Below are positions 37,716 to 47,618 of a stretch of DNA of 64,000 nucleotides, piece by piece. Made by a program: the position numbers and the translations under genes. The stretch covers positions 2,418,001 through 2,482,000 of the forward strand of contig OZ257255.1 of the NCBI GenBank assembly GCA_965279655.1, written 5' to 3'. The notes below the pieces were generated by a model that did no database searches, was not told the DNA's origin, and saw only the letters and a program-made list of their open reading frames with translations. This DNA is from SCTM01 sp965279655 (lineage in GTDB: Bacteria > Pseudomonadota > Alphaproteobacteria > Rhodospirillales > Rhodospirillaceae). Numbering within the stretch: position 1 is the stretch's first letter; every line of letters begins with the position of its first letter.

Positions 37716-38228
37716 TTAAGCCCCGGCGCGCTCGAGCGTCACGAAGCTGTAGGCCGGCTGGCCGTCCGATTCGGGATGCCGCTCCCGCGCGGTTTCCCGC
37801 CAGCCTTCCAGAGGTAAATCGAACCGCGCGTCGCCCGCGTAGGCCCGGTGCACTTCGGTCAGGTAGATGACCTGAACCTGCTGCAGCATTTGGCGATACA
37901 ACTCGGCGCCGCCGATAACGGAGACTTCGTCGACACCGACGCGAAGGGCTTCTTCGTAGGCCATTGCGAGCGCCGTGGGGATGTCGTGGGCGATCATCAC
38001 GCCGTCGGCGCGCCAGGCCGTATCGCGGGTGATCACGATGTTGGTCCGCCGCGGCAAGGGCCGGCCAATGGACTCATAGGTCTTGCGGCCCATGAGGACG
38101 GGCTTGCCCAGGGTCAGGCGCTTGAAGTGCTGAAGATCGGCGGGCAGATGCCACGGCAACTTGCCGTCCTGGCCGATCACTCCGTTCTCCGCCCGCGCGA
38201 CGACGAAGGCGATACGGATGCGCGCCAC
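37716..38228 (-). CDS. folA: dihydrofolate reductase
   Basis: 170-residue NADPH-dependent enzyme regenerating tetrahydrofolate. IAFVVARAENGVIGQDGKLPWHLP at the N-terminus includes the catalytic-loop Trp; MGRKTYESIGRPLPRR and VSVIGGAELYRQML are standard. It directly follows thyA (2 bases between genes), so dTMP synthesis and recycling of its dihydrofolate are coupled. Confidence 0.96.
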   Translation of the reverse strand: MARIRIAFVVARAENGVIGQDGKLPWHLPADLQHFKRLTLGKPVLMGRKTYESIGRPLPRRTNIVITRDTAWRADGVMIAHDIPTALAMAYEEALRVGVDEVSVIGGAELYRQMLQQVQVIYLTEVHRAYAGDARFDLPLEGWRETARERHPESDGQPAYSFVTLERAGA

Positions 38229-38230
38229 GC

Positions 38231-39025
38231 TCAGACCGCCACCTTGCCGGCGATGTGCGGCATGGGGTTGTAATTCTCGATGGCGATGTCTTCGAAAGCG
38301 AAGCCGAAGATGTCCGTGATCGCCGGGTTGAGCTTCAAGGTCGGCAACGCGCGGGGCTTGCGCTGCAATTGCTCGCGAACCTGCTCAAGGTGATTCAGAT
38401 AGATATGCGCATCGCCAAGCGCATGAATGAACTCACCGGACTTCAAGCCGACGACTTGGGCCATCATGGCCGTGAGTAACGCATAGGACGCGATGTTGAA
38501 CGGCACGCCGAGGAAAATGTCCGCGCTGCGCTGATACATCAGGCAGGAGAGCTTTCCGTCGGCGACGTAGAACTGGAAGAAGGCGTGGCAGGGCGGCAGG
38601 GCCATGCTGCCCACGTCCGCCGGATTCCACGCCGTGACGATGTGCCGCCGCGAATCGGGGTTCTTTTTCAGGCTGTCGACCACCTGGGAAATTTGGTCGA
38701 TTGTGCCGCCGCCGGGGGTCGCCCAGCTGCGCCACTGCTTGCCGTAGACGGGCCCGAGTTCGCCGTTCGCGTCCGCCCATTCGTTCCAGATCGAGACGCC
38801 ATGGTCCTTCAGAAAGCGGACATTGGTGTCGCCCTTCAGGAGCCACAGGAGTTCATAGACGATCGACTTGAGGTGAAGCTTCTTGGTGGTGAGCAGCGGG
38901 AAGCCCTGCGCCAGATCGAAGCGCATCTGATAACCGAACACGGACAGCGTGCCGGTCCCCGTCCGGTCGGTCTTGCGGACACCGGTGGTCAGGACGCGGT
39001 CGAGAAGGTCGAGATACTGCTGCAT
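38231..39025 (-). CDS. thyA: thymidylate synthase
   Basis: Makes dTMP from dUMP with methylene-tetrahydrofolate. 264 residues, standard length. RTGTGTLSVFGYQMRF near the N-terminus, catalytic Cys in LPPCHAFFQFYV and QRSADIFLGVPFNIASYA. First gene of the thyA-folA pair; the usual next genes hflK-hflC-degP are 3.5 kb further on, with mrp and the protease inserted. Confidence 0.97.
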   Translation of the reverse strand: MQQYLDLLDRVLTTGVRKTDRTGTGTLSVFGYQMRFDLAQGFPLLTTKKLHLKSIVYELLWLLKGDTNVRFLKDHGVSIWNEWADANGELGPVYGKQWRSWATPGGGTIDQISQVVDSLKKNPDSRRHIVTAWNPADVGSMALPPCHAFFQFYVADGKLSCLMYQRSADIFLGVPFNIASYALLTAMMAQVVGLKSGEFIHALGDAHIYLNHLEQVREQLQRKPRALPTLKLNPAITDIFGFAFEDIAIENYNPMPHIAGKVAV

Positions 39026-39122
39026 CGGGGCGCTCAGAGAATCCGTTTTGGCGTTTTAGCCTATCCGCTTTTGGTGAAGGCGAGAAACGCTCTGGTTATT
39101 CAATCGCTTGGCGGGCGTTCAT

Positions 39123-39150
39123 TTGCAATATCGCCAAGACGCCCTATATT
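39123..39150 (+). promoter_or_regulatory. sigma-70-type promoter of tmRNA
   Basis: TTGCAA at 39123-39128 and TATATT at 39145-39150 are separated by 16 bases. Transcription would start about 39157, just ahead of the first tmRNA piece. The -10 box is close to consensus, as expected for a strongly expressed stable RNA. Confidence 0.65.
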
Positions 39151-39156
39151 AGGGGT

Positions 39157-39430
39157 GCCGTGGCAACACGGCTATGGCGCTAAACCTTTTGTGGAATAAG
39201 CGTAGCGGACCCGGGGGCAGTGCCCGGCGTCTCCACCATCTTCCTCCCGTTGCCGATGTTGTCCTCGGCCGTGCGGAGTCTTTGGGGACGAAACAGGCTC
39301 GACGTGCGCAGTAAAGACAAAAGTTGTTCCCGGCATGGTTCCGCCGTCATCGGGCCGATCCTAAAAGTGCCAACGACAACGTTGCACTCGTTGAGGACGT
39401 CCGTCTCGCTGCCTAACGGCCGCTAGATTA
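39157..39430 (+). ncRNA. ssrA: permuted two-piece tmRNA (ssrA)
   Basis: Rescues stalled ribosomes. The gene is circularly permuted as in alphaproteobacteria. The acceptor piece comes first and ends in a CCGGG/CCCGG T-stem and CGTCTCC-ACCA (CCA at 39236-39238). After a 45-base spacer the coding piece begins GGGGACG (39284-39290), which pairs fully (one G-T) with CGTCTCC. The tag frame starts at GCC 39369 and ends at TAA 39414-39416: ANDNVALVEDVRLAA, with the LAA degradation end. The exact 5' and 3' ends are estimates; the spacer is probably removed by processing. The adaptor gene sspB follows. Confidence 0.92.
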
Positions 39431-39623
39431 TATGTCCAAAGCGCGGTTCGGGGGGGCACCGGGCAACAGAAGCCCCCTCACTTTCTTCCGCAGCCGCCCA
39501 CCGTATTCCGCGCATTTCTTGTGGTGTGCTTACCCCATTGAACCGGGGCGGCTTCCCGTACGACAATGTTTTCTTGTGCCGTCGCCTGAAAGCGCGGCAT
39601 GTATTTTTTTGTCGGAAGCTTTT

Positions 39624-39650
39624 GTTCGGAAGTCATAGTTCGGAAGTCAT
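39624..39650 (+). repeat. tandem 13-bp duplication at the sspB start
   Basis: GTTCGGAAGTCAT occurs twice with a 14-base period (39624-39636 and 39638-39650). The second copy supplies both the GGAAG ribosome binding site and the AT of the sspB ATG; the first would give ATA instead of ATG. This looks like a small local duplication of an initiation site. Confidence 0.7.
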
Positions 39651-40242
39651 GGACGTCACGAAACTCAGCTACGAGAAGATGGTCGAGGATGCGCTGCGCG
39701 GCGTGCTGCGCCAGGCGCTGAAGATCACCGAGGCGCAAGGCCTGCCCGGCTCGCACCATTTCTACATCACGTTCGACACGACCCATCCGGGCGTGAAGAT
39801 CGCGGACACGCTGAAGACGCAGCACCCGAATGAGATGACGATTGTGCTGCAGCACCAGTTCTGGGACCTGAAAGTGTCTCAGGAGTCCTTCGAGATCAGC
39901 TTGAGCTTCTCCGGCGTCACGCAGCGCCTGTTCATCCCCTTCGCCGCCGTCACGGCGTTCGCGGATCCCCACGCCAAATTCGGTCTGCAGTTCCACGTCG
40001 AGTTCGAGGAACGGACCGCGGCGGACGAAGAACTGGACATGGAAGACGACGACGCCGGCGATCCGCCGCTGCACGACGACGACGAACCGCGGGAAGACGC
40101 GGTGCCGCTCGATTCGGCCAAGGTCACCCGCCAGGCCAAGGGCAGCCGCAAAGTGCCGCAGCTGCGGCCGGTGGCGAGCACCCCGGAAACCGCCGAAGGC
40201 GCCAGCAAGGTCGTGACTCTGGACGCTTTTCGGAAGAAATAG
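39649..40242 (+). CDS. sspB: SspB-type ClpXP adaptor
   Basis: 197 residues. The first 125 match the alphaproteobacterial SspB fold that grips ssrA tags and hands them to ClpXP (YEKMVEDALRGVLRQALK, HHFYITFDTTHPGVKI, FGLQFHVEF). The remainder is an acidic then basic flexible tail (DMEDDDAGDPP, KVTRQAKGSRK) ending VVTLDAFRKK, a plausible ClpX-binding tail. Start ATG at 39649 has CGGAAG upstream; the frame from 39526 overlaps the region after tmRNA and has no support. Its position next to ssrA joins tag and adaptor. Confidence 0.9.
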   Translation: MDVTKLSYEKMVEDALRGVLRQALKITEAQGLPGSHHFYITFDTTHPGVKIADTLKTQHPNEMTIVLQHQFWDLKVSQESFEISLSFSGVTQRLFIPFAAVTAFADPHAKFGLQFHVEFEERTAADEELDMEDDDAGDPPLHDDDEPREDAVPLDSAKVTRQAKGSRKVPQLRPVASTPETAEGASKVVTLDAFRKK

Positions 40243-40344
40243 CCGCCCGGTCTGGGCTCAGCCCCTATCCACGATATAATCCCCGCAGCGGCCGGGCCGC
40301 CATCCTGCTTCCTTGGTGGCCCCGGCGTCCCCTTGCCATTTTGA

Positions 40345-41973
<1,629 letters not shown>

Positions 41974-41977
41974 CGCT

Positions 41978-42604
41978 TTGGACTTCATTCACGACGGCCC
42001 AAAGAAAGCGCCGCTGACGGTCGTGCTCGCGCACGGCGCGGGAGCGCCGATGGATACGCCATTCATGACGTTCTTCGCCGAGGGCATCGCGAAGGCGAAA
42101 TTCCGCGTGACGCGGTTTGAATTTCAATACATGGCGGCGCGGCGGACGACGGGAAAGAAGAAGCCGCCGGACCGTGCGCCGGTGCTGCTGCAAACCTGGC
42201 GCGATGTGATCGCGGAGATCAAAGGCCCGGTCGTCATCGGCGGGAAGTCGATGGGCGGGCGGATGGCGAGCCTGATTGCCGCGGAGGAACCGCCGCCGGA
42301 GTCCGTCATCGGTCTCCTGTGTCTCGGCTATCCATTCTATGGGGCGGGGCGTAAGGACAAGCCGCGTACGGCGCACCTTGCCGATATCGCCGTGCCGACG
42401 CTGATCTGCCAGGGCGCGCGCGACCCCATGGGGGACAAAGACTCAATCGGCGCGCTGCGGCTGCGTAAGAACATCCGTCTGCAGTGGGCCGAGGACGGCG
42501 ACCACGATCTGAAGCCCCGGAAGGCTTCGGGACGGACTCAAGACGACAACTGGCGCGAAGCCCTTGACGCCGCGACGGCGTTCCTCGCACGCTTGGCGCA
42601 ATGA
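41978..42604 (+). CDS. small alpha/beta hydrolase (Tex30/KANL3-like)
   Basis: 208 residues, TTG start four bases after the class I fumarase stop. VLAHGAGAPMDTPFM oxyanion region, nucleophile elbow GGKSMGGRMAS, Asp in ICQGARDPMG and His near DGDHDLKPRK. It fits the Tex30-type serine hydrolase group. Its stop overlaps the fumC start by four bases, so the three genes form an operon. Substrate unknown. Confidence 0.82.
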   Translation: MDFIHDGPKKAPLTVVLAHGAGAPMDTPFMTFFAEGIAKAKFRVTRFEFQYMAARRTTGKKKPPDRAPVLLQTWRDVIAEIKGPVVIGGKSMGGRMASLIAAEEPPPESVIGLLCLGYPFYGAGRKDKPRTAHLADIAVPTLICQGARDPMGDKDSIGALRLRKNIRLQWAEDGDHDLKPRKASGRTQDDNWREALDAATAFLARLAQ

Positions 42605-43995
42605 CCGCCACCCGCACCGAAACCGATACCATGGGCGCCGTCGAGGTCCCCGCCGACCGCTATTGGGGCGCTCAGACCCAGCGCAGCCTGGAGAACTTCA
42701 AGATCGGCGGCCAGCGCATGCCGCTGCCGGTGGTGCGCGCGCTGGGATACCAGAAGAAAGCCGCGGCGCTGGCGAATGCCGCCCTGGGCGAACTCGATCC
42801 CAAGCTGGCGGAAGCGATCGCGACTGCCGCCCAGGAGGTCATCGACGGCAAGCTGGACGCGGAATTCCCGCTGGTGGTCTGGCAAACCGGCTCCGGCACC
42901 CAGACCAACATGAACGCGAACGAAGTGATCGCGGGACGCGCGAACGAAATTCTCGGCAAGGGCCGTGGCGGAAAGTCGCCGGTGCACCCCAACGATCACG
43001 TCAATCGCGGCCAATCCTCCAACGACAGTTTCCCGACGGTGATGCATGTCGCCACGGTGCAAGAACTTGTCCATCGGCTTGTGCCCGCGCTTGAGGGCTT
43101 GCGCGATGCGCTGCAAACGAAAGCGAAGGACTTCCACGGCATCGTGAAGATCGGCCGCACGCATCTGCAGGACGCCACGCCGCTGACGCTCGGCCAGGAA
43201 TTTTCCGGCTACGCCACGCAGGCCGCGTTCGCCGTGGAGCGCGCGCGCGCCACCCTGCCCCGCCTGCTAATGCTCGCCCAGGGCGGCACGGCGGTCGGCA
43301 CGGGGCTGAACGCGAAAAAGGGCTTCGCGGACCGTTTCGCGGCGGAGCTGAACAAGCTGACGGGCCAGACATTCCAGCCGGCGCCGAACTTCTTCGAAGC
43401 GCTGGCCGCCCACGACGCCATGGTGGAGTGCGCCGGCGCCCTCACCACCATCGCCGTGTCGCTGATGAAGATCGCCAACGACATCCGACTCTTGGCTTCG
43501 GGCCCCCGCTCAGGCCTTGGCGAGCTCGACCTGCCTGAGAACGAACCGGGCTCCTCGATCATGCCGGGCAAAGTGAACCCGACCCAGGCGGAAGCACTCA
43601 CCATGGTCTGCGCGCAGGTGATGGGCAACGGCACCACGGTGACCATTGCCGGATCCTTCGGCCACCTTGAACTCAACGTGTTCAAGCCGGTGATCGTGCG
43701 CAACGTACTGGAATCGATTCAACTGCTGGCGGATGCGTCGGAAAGCTTCACCGAACACTGCATCGCGGGCTTGAAGCCCAACCTGAAAACCATCGCTATG
43801 CATGTCGAACGCTCGCTGATGCTGGTGACCGCGCTCGCGCCGCACATCGGCTACGACAAATCCGCCGAGATCGCCAAGACCGCCCACAAACACGACCTCA
43901 CGCTGCGCGAGGCCGCGCTTCGCCTCGGCTATGTCACCGGGGATCAGTTCGACTTGTGGGTGCGCCCCTCGGACATGACCGGGCCCTCTACTTGA
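42601..43995 (+). CDS. fumC: class II fumarate hydratase
   Basis: 464-residue iron-independent fumarase of the aspartase superfamily. TDTMGAVEVPADRYWGAQTQRS opens the domain, GSGTQTNMNANEVI and the His of THLQDATPLTLGQ follow, and the signature GSSIMPGKVNPTQAEAL is complete. Full family length. It overlaps both neighbours (hydrolase stop ATGA, RHH start TTGA). Confidence 0.95.
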   Translation: MTATRTETDTMGAVEVPADRYWGAQTQRSLENFKIGGQRMPLPVVRALGYQKKAAALANAALGELDPKLAEAIATAAQEVIDGKLDAEFPLVVWQTGSGTQTNMNANEVIAGRANEILGKGRGGKSPVHPNDHVNRGQSSNDSFPTVMHVATVQELVHRLVPALEGLRDALQTKAKDFHGIVKIGRTHLQDATPLTLGQEFSGYATQAAFAVERARATLPRLLMLAQGGTAVGTGLNAKKGFADRFAAELNKLTGQTFQPAPNFFEALAAHDAMVECAGALTTIAVSLMKIANDIRLLASGPRSGLGELDLPENEPGSSIMPGKVNPTQAEALTMVCAQVMGNGTTVTIAGSFGHLELNVFKPVIVRNVLESIQLLADASESFTEHCIAGLKPNLKTIAMHVERSLMLVTALAPHIGYDKSAEIAKTAHKHDLTLREAALRLGYVTGDQFDLWVRPSDMTGPST

Positions 43996-44192
43996 TCCGC
44001 AAGCGCTCCGTCGAGATCGCCGGGCATCGCACAAGCGTCTCCATCGAGGCGCCCTTCTGGGACGCACTCAAGGAACTCGCCGATCGCGAGGGCTTGTCCC
44101 TCAATGAGCTGATCACAAAAATTGACGACAGCCGCGCGGGCAATCTGTCGAGCGCGATACGGGTCTACGTGCTCAAGGCCTTTAAGGCTTGA
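43992..44192 (+). CDS. ribbon-helix-helix domain protein
   Basis: 66 residues starting with TTG at 43992 inside the fumC stop (TTGA). IRKRSVEIAGHRTSVSIEAPFWDALKEL then LSLNELITKID is the RHH_4 family core: a short beta-strand for DNA contact and two helices. Homologues are often encoded next to fumC in alphaproteobacteria. Probably a DNA-binding regulator of unknown targets. The frame extends to 43956 only as fumC shadow. Confidence 0.82.
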   Translation: MIRKRSVEIAGHRTSVSIEAPFWDALKELADREGLSLNELITKIDDSRAGNLSSAIRVYVLKAFKA

Positions 44193-44198
44193 GTTCTG

Positions 44199-44246
44199 GG
44201 CACGATCTAGTCGGAAAACCGGTGTCCACTTTTCCGGATCGTGCTT
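44199..44246. repeat. palindromic intergenic repeat, copy 2
   Basis: Second copy of the element at 30685: GGCACGATCTAGTCGGAAAA, CCGGTGTCCACTTTTCCGG, ATCGTGC. The two differ at a few positions, several of them paired changes between the outer arms (CATGATC/GATCATG against CACGATC/GATCGTG). That is compensatory and points to a selected RNA or DNA hairpin. It separates two convergent genes and its last bases touch the EF-hand gene end. Confidence 0.75.
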
Positions 44247-45795
44247 AAGACGCCCAGCCGCTGCTCTGCAGCCCGAGCAGGACCGACATCACGTCGCTCG
44301 ACATCGGCGAGGGCATGCCCGTCTGGGCTACGGTCGGATCAACCGGGATCGGCTGAACCGGCGCGGGCGCCCGGACGCTCATCATGCCATTGGCGTTGAT
44401 GTCGATCGGCGGCAGGTTTGCCACGAATTGATCCATGGTGATGCCTCCCGTGTTCTCGGGATCGAGTTGCTCATACAGCGCGGACGCGTCCTCGCTGCTA
44501 CCACCGGCCGTGGCGACGGCATTCATCACGTCACTAGCGTCGACAGTGCCGTCCGCGTCTCCGTCGAGGCCACTAAACAATTCACGCGCCGCGACTCGTT
44601 CAGGCGCGTTCTCGACAGACATGGCGCCGAACAGCGCCTGCAGCCCGGCTTGGGCATTCATGTCGACCGTCGAAATGTAGGACTCCGTCTCGAACAGCGG
44701 GTTCGACTGCAGGTGGAGATGGGCAAGGGAGTCGAAGGTCATGCCATCGCCGTTGGGATCGGCATAGGACGCCACGGACTGCGCCATCTGCGCGGTGCCG
44801 CCGCCGCGTTGGACGGCAGCCATCAACTCATGCAGCTGCAGCGAGCCGTTGCGGTCGATGTCGAAGGGCGACAACACGCCGGCAGAGGGCGCCCGCGCCG
44901 CCGGGCGTTCGACCTGCGTGGCCGACACGCCGCTCATGTAGAGCGCCGCGGCAGCCTCGCCCGCCGTATTGCCGGGCATGGACATGGGATTGCCGGACTC
45001 GAAATCGATCTGCTGGAACCAGGGGTCCGGCAGATTGTCGACGAACTGCTGTTGCGTGATGGTACCCGAGTCCGAGGGATCGAGCTGCGCGCGCAGCGCT
45101 TCGGCCTCGGCCGCGTTGCCGCCGCCCTTGCCGACCGCCGCGGTGAGTTCACTCGCGGCAATCGAGCCGTCGCGGTCGGTATCGATGCCGCCGAAGAGTT
45201 GCCGCTTGGATTGAAGCACCGGATCGACGGAATCATTGCGCGCCTTGACCAGCGCGCTCAGCGCGGTCCGTGCGGGTGTGGTGGCCGGCGGCGCGGGCGG
45301 CAGAACCACCGGCGGCTGCAGGACCGGCGGCGCGACGACGACTGGAGGCGCGTCGACGACCGGAGGTACGTCTACCGGCGGAGGCGTGACAACATCCGGC
45401 ATCGGCGCGGGGGTAGGCGCGGGCTCGACCGGCATTTCCGGCGTGGGATCGACTTCGCCCGGATCTTCGGACCCCGGATCGACCTCACCCGGATCGACTT
45501 CGCCTGGGTCTGCCATCCCTGGATCGATTTCGCCTTCGCCCTCGCCTTCCGTACCGTCGGATTCCTCGGCGTCGGCCTGGGCTTCAATCAGCTGGCGGGC
45601 GACCTGCTCATCCAGTTGCACGCCGGCGGACCGCCAGCGTTCAGCCGCCGGCGTCGGCGCGGACTCGGCCGTCATCGCGTTCGCTGCGACACCCATGGCG
45701 CGCCAGCGGCTCATGCCCTGGCCGAGCTGCTCCACCGCCTGGCGATAGCGGGTGTAGATGTCGCCGTTGATATTGCCGTTGATGTGGCCGCCCAT
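44245..45795 (-). CDS. multi-EF-hand calcium-binding protein
   Basis: 516 residues. Residues 75-175 are low-complexity acidic/Pro repeats (DPGEVDPGEVDPGSEDPGEV, then VVDAPPVVVAPPVLQPP). The C-terminal part has three strong EF-hand loops (DTDRDGSIAASE, DIDRNGSLQLHE, DGDADGTVDASD). Each is followed by a second weaker hand (DPSDSGTITQQQ, DPNGDGMTFDSL, DPENTGGITMDQ), so three pairs. No signal peptide is evident; residues 1-12 (GGHINGNINGDI) are Gly/Asn-rich. Encoded 163 bases after the octapeptide-repeat gene on the same strand. Role unknown; calcium buffering or surface assembly are guesses. Confidence 0.85.
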   Translation of the reverse strand: MGGHINGNINGDIYTRYRQAVEQLGQGMSRWRAMGVAANAMTAESAPTPAAERWRSAGVQLDEQVARQLIEAQADAEESDGTEGEGEGEIDPGMADPGEVDPGEVDPGSEDPGEVDPTPEMPVEPAPTPAPMPDVVTPPPVDVPPVVDAPPVVVAPPVLQPPVVLPPAPPATTPARTALSALVKARNDSVDPVLQSKRQLFGGIDTDRDGSIAASELTAAVGKGGGNAAEAEALRAQLDPSDSGTITQQQFVDNLPDPWFQQIDFESGNPMSMPGNTAGEAAAALYMSGVSATQVERPAARAPSAGVLSPFDIDRNGSLQLHELMAAVQRGGGTAQMAQSVASYADPNGDGMTFDSLAHLHLQSNPLFETESYISTVDMNAQAGLQALFGAMSVENAPERVAARELFSGLDGDADGTVDASDVMNAVATAGGSSEDASALYEQLDPENTGGITMDQFVANLPPIDINANGMMSVRAPAPVQPIPVDPTVAQTGMPSPMSSDVMSVLLGLQSSGWAS

Positions 45796-45958
45796 CGTCG
45801 TCGTCCCTTGTCCACGCCATCTAGGCGCGATGATTCAGAATGGACGATGCAGGAAGCGTGCCAGGCCGCGCTGACAAAAAAGCAAGGCGGGAGAAAGGCT
45901 TAGTCTCGTGCGGGCAAAAGCGATGCGCGCCGCATACGGCAAATATTGCCGAGGCGCC

Positions 45959-47368
45959 TCAGCCGGTGAGGATCGCTACTTGCGCGGCAGACATGACGGC
46001 GATCTGGTCCGACGTGAACGCGGCCTTCTGCAGGGAGTTCAGCGCCTTCAGATCGACGGTCGAGAATGCGACCACCTGGGTCGTGCTGAAGGAGCCGATG
46101 TCGGTGGAGTTGAGGCCCGCCATCTGCGTCGGCTTCAAGGCCGCGATCCCCGTCGTCGTGATGGCATTGAGCTGCGTGGTATCGAGCGCGATGATCTGCC
46201 GGGTGGAGAAGCCCTGAATCTGCGTCGGCCTCAGCACATCGATCTGCTCGGTGGTGAGGCTGGAGATCTGTGACGTCGTCAGCGCCATGATTTGCGCACG
46301 GCTGAGCCCGCCGAATTGCACCGTCGTCAGGCTCGAGATCACGCTGGTGCTGAGCTGCGTCAATTGTTGCGTCGACAGACCCGCGATACGGGTCTGCGAG
46401 ATGCCCGCCATCTGCACCGTCGAGAGAACCGCGAGCTGCGTGCCTGCAAGACCCTTGAGCTGCGTGGCCGTCAAAATCCCCACCTGCGTCGACGTCATCT
46501 CGCTCAAGCTGGTCGTCGTCAGCGCGGCGATGTGGGTGACCTTTAACGCCGCGATCTGCGTGGTCGCGAGCTGGAAAAGGTTTCCCCCTGGGATCGCGCG
46601 GACCTGCGGGGCCGTGAGGCCACCGATTTGATAGGCCGTCAGGCCGCCAAGTTGGGTCGTTGTCATCGCGGCGATGTTGGTCGTCGAGATATAACGAATC
46701 TGATTCACCAGAAGGTTGGGAATCGCGCCGGGGTCGATCGCCTGGAGTTGGGTATCGGCGATATCGGCAAATTCGGTAGTCGACAATCCCTTCAATTGAG
46801 CGGTGTTGAGGGTGTTGATGATCGTCGTGGTGAGGCCCGCGAAGTTCGCGCTGCTCAGGTAGAAAAGCTGCGTGCCGCTGAGGGCCAGAACTTGGGTCGT
46901 AGTCAAGGACGAGAACGCGGTGGTATCCAACGACTTGATTTGGGCGGTGCTCAATCCACGCAAGGTCGCCGTGGAGAGCGCCTGCAGGATCGTGGCGGCG
47001 AGCGAACTGACCTGGGTGCCCGCCAGCGCGCTGATCTTGTCGGCAGGCAATGCGCCGAGCTGCGTCGTGGACAGGACCGCGAGCGCGTTCGTGCCGAGGG
47101 CGCGCAACTGCGAGGCGGCGAATTGATTGAGTTCAGTGGTGTCCATACCCGCGACCTGCGTGGTCGATAGCGAGGACACGAAGGTGCTGTTCAGGCCTTT
47201 AAGCTGGCTGGTCACCAGCGCGTTGATCTGCGTGGTGCTGAAGGTCGTGACTTGGGTCGTGCTCAGGTAGCCGAGCTCGATCGCGCTGAACTGCTGGAAC
47301 TGCGTGGTCGTGAGCGCGCTCAAGACCGTCGTGGTCAGCGCATTTACTTGGGTTGAAGTCAGCGACAT
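45959..47368 (-). CDS. octapeptide-repeat solenoid protein (58 perfect-register repeats)
   Basis: 469 residues made of Met-Ser, 58 consecutive octapeptides and a final LTG, with no gap or linker. Consensus: L-[ST]-T-T-Q-[ILV]-x-[AGS]. Position 1 is Leu, Ile, Met or Phe in every repeat; position 6 is almost always Ile, Val, Leu, Phe or Met; position 5 is mostly Gln. There is no Cys, signal peptide or membrane span. Hydrophobic residues at positions 1 and 6 every eight residues suggest a regular solenoid, either beta or short-helix. No family recognised. Neighbours are an EF-hand protein downstream and a stress-promoter gene divergent. Confidence 0.9.
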   Translation of the reverse strand: MSLTSTQVNALTTTVLSALTTTQFQQFSAIELGYLSTTQVTTFSTTQINALVTSQLKGLNSTFVSSLSTTQVAGMDTTELNQFAASQLRALGTNALAVLSTTQLGALPADKISALAGTQVSSLAATILQALSTATLRGLSTAQIKSLDTTAFSSLTTTQVLALSGTQLFYLSSANFAGLTTTIINTLNTAQLKGLSTTEFADIADTQLQAIDPGAIPNLLVNQIRYISTTNIAAMTTTQLGGLTAYQIGGLTAPQVRAIPGGNLFQLATTQIAALKVTHIAALTTTSLSEMTSTQVGILTATQLKGLAGTQLAVLSTVQMAGISQTRIAGLSTQQLTQLSTSVISSLTTVQFGGLSRAQIMALTTSQISSLTTEQIDVLRPTQIQGFSTRQIIALDTTQLNAITTTGIAALKPTQMAGLNSTDIGSFSTTQVVAFSTVDLKALNSLQKAAFTSDQIAVMSAAQVAILTG

Positions 47369-47529
47369 CTTTTAACTCTGGCGCTCCGCCTGTGACCGGT
47401 CGCGGTCGTCCTTCTGGACGTCCCTGCGTGCGAGCCGATCCCTACCCCCAATGGTTTAGCGGTTGACCGGTTAATCCGCAATTAAACGTCTGGGGTAGCC
47501 CCCCCGTTGCCTTACCCCGGGTTGTGGCG

Positions 47530-47554
47530 GGAACCATTGGCTTTGCTTGGCGTT
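47530..47554 (+). promoter_or_regulatory. sigma-EcfG-type general stress promoter
   Basis: GGAAC (47530-47534), 16 bases, CGTT (47551-47554). This matches the GGAAC-N16/17-CGTT consensus of the alphaproteobacterial general stress sigma factor EcfG. It points at the small membrane gene, whose ATG is 65 bases past the -10 element. No other candidate promoter for that gene was seen. Confidence 0.7.
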
Positions 47555-47618
47555 CCCCGAGTAACGCAACGGTCCGTGCTTGCCTTCTAAGACCATATCA
47601 CAAACAGGGAGTAACCAC

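Noticed and set aside
44245..45795. Type I secretion RTX protein
   Set aside because: Calcium loops are EF-hands (DxDxDG), not GGxGxDxUx nonapeptides.
45959..47368. 24-base periodic DNA repeat as a possible CRISPR or minisatellite
   Set aside because: The period is in-frame coding for octapeptides and the DNA units diverge strongly; no identical repeats or spacers.
47485..47510. Minus-strand near-match to the EcfG consensus (GCAAC-N17-CGTT) upstream of the octapeptide gene
   Set aside because: One mismatch in the most conserved element and a leader over 100 bases; not strong enough to list.
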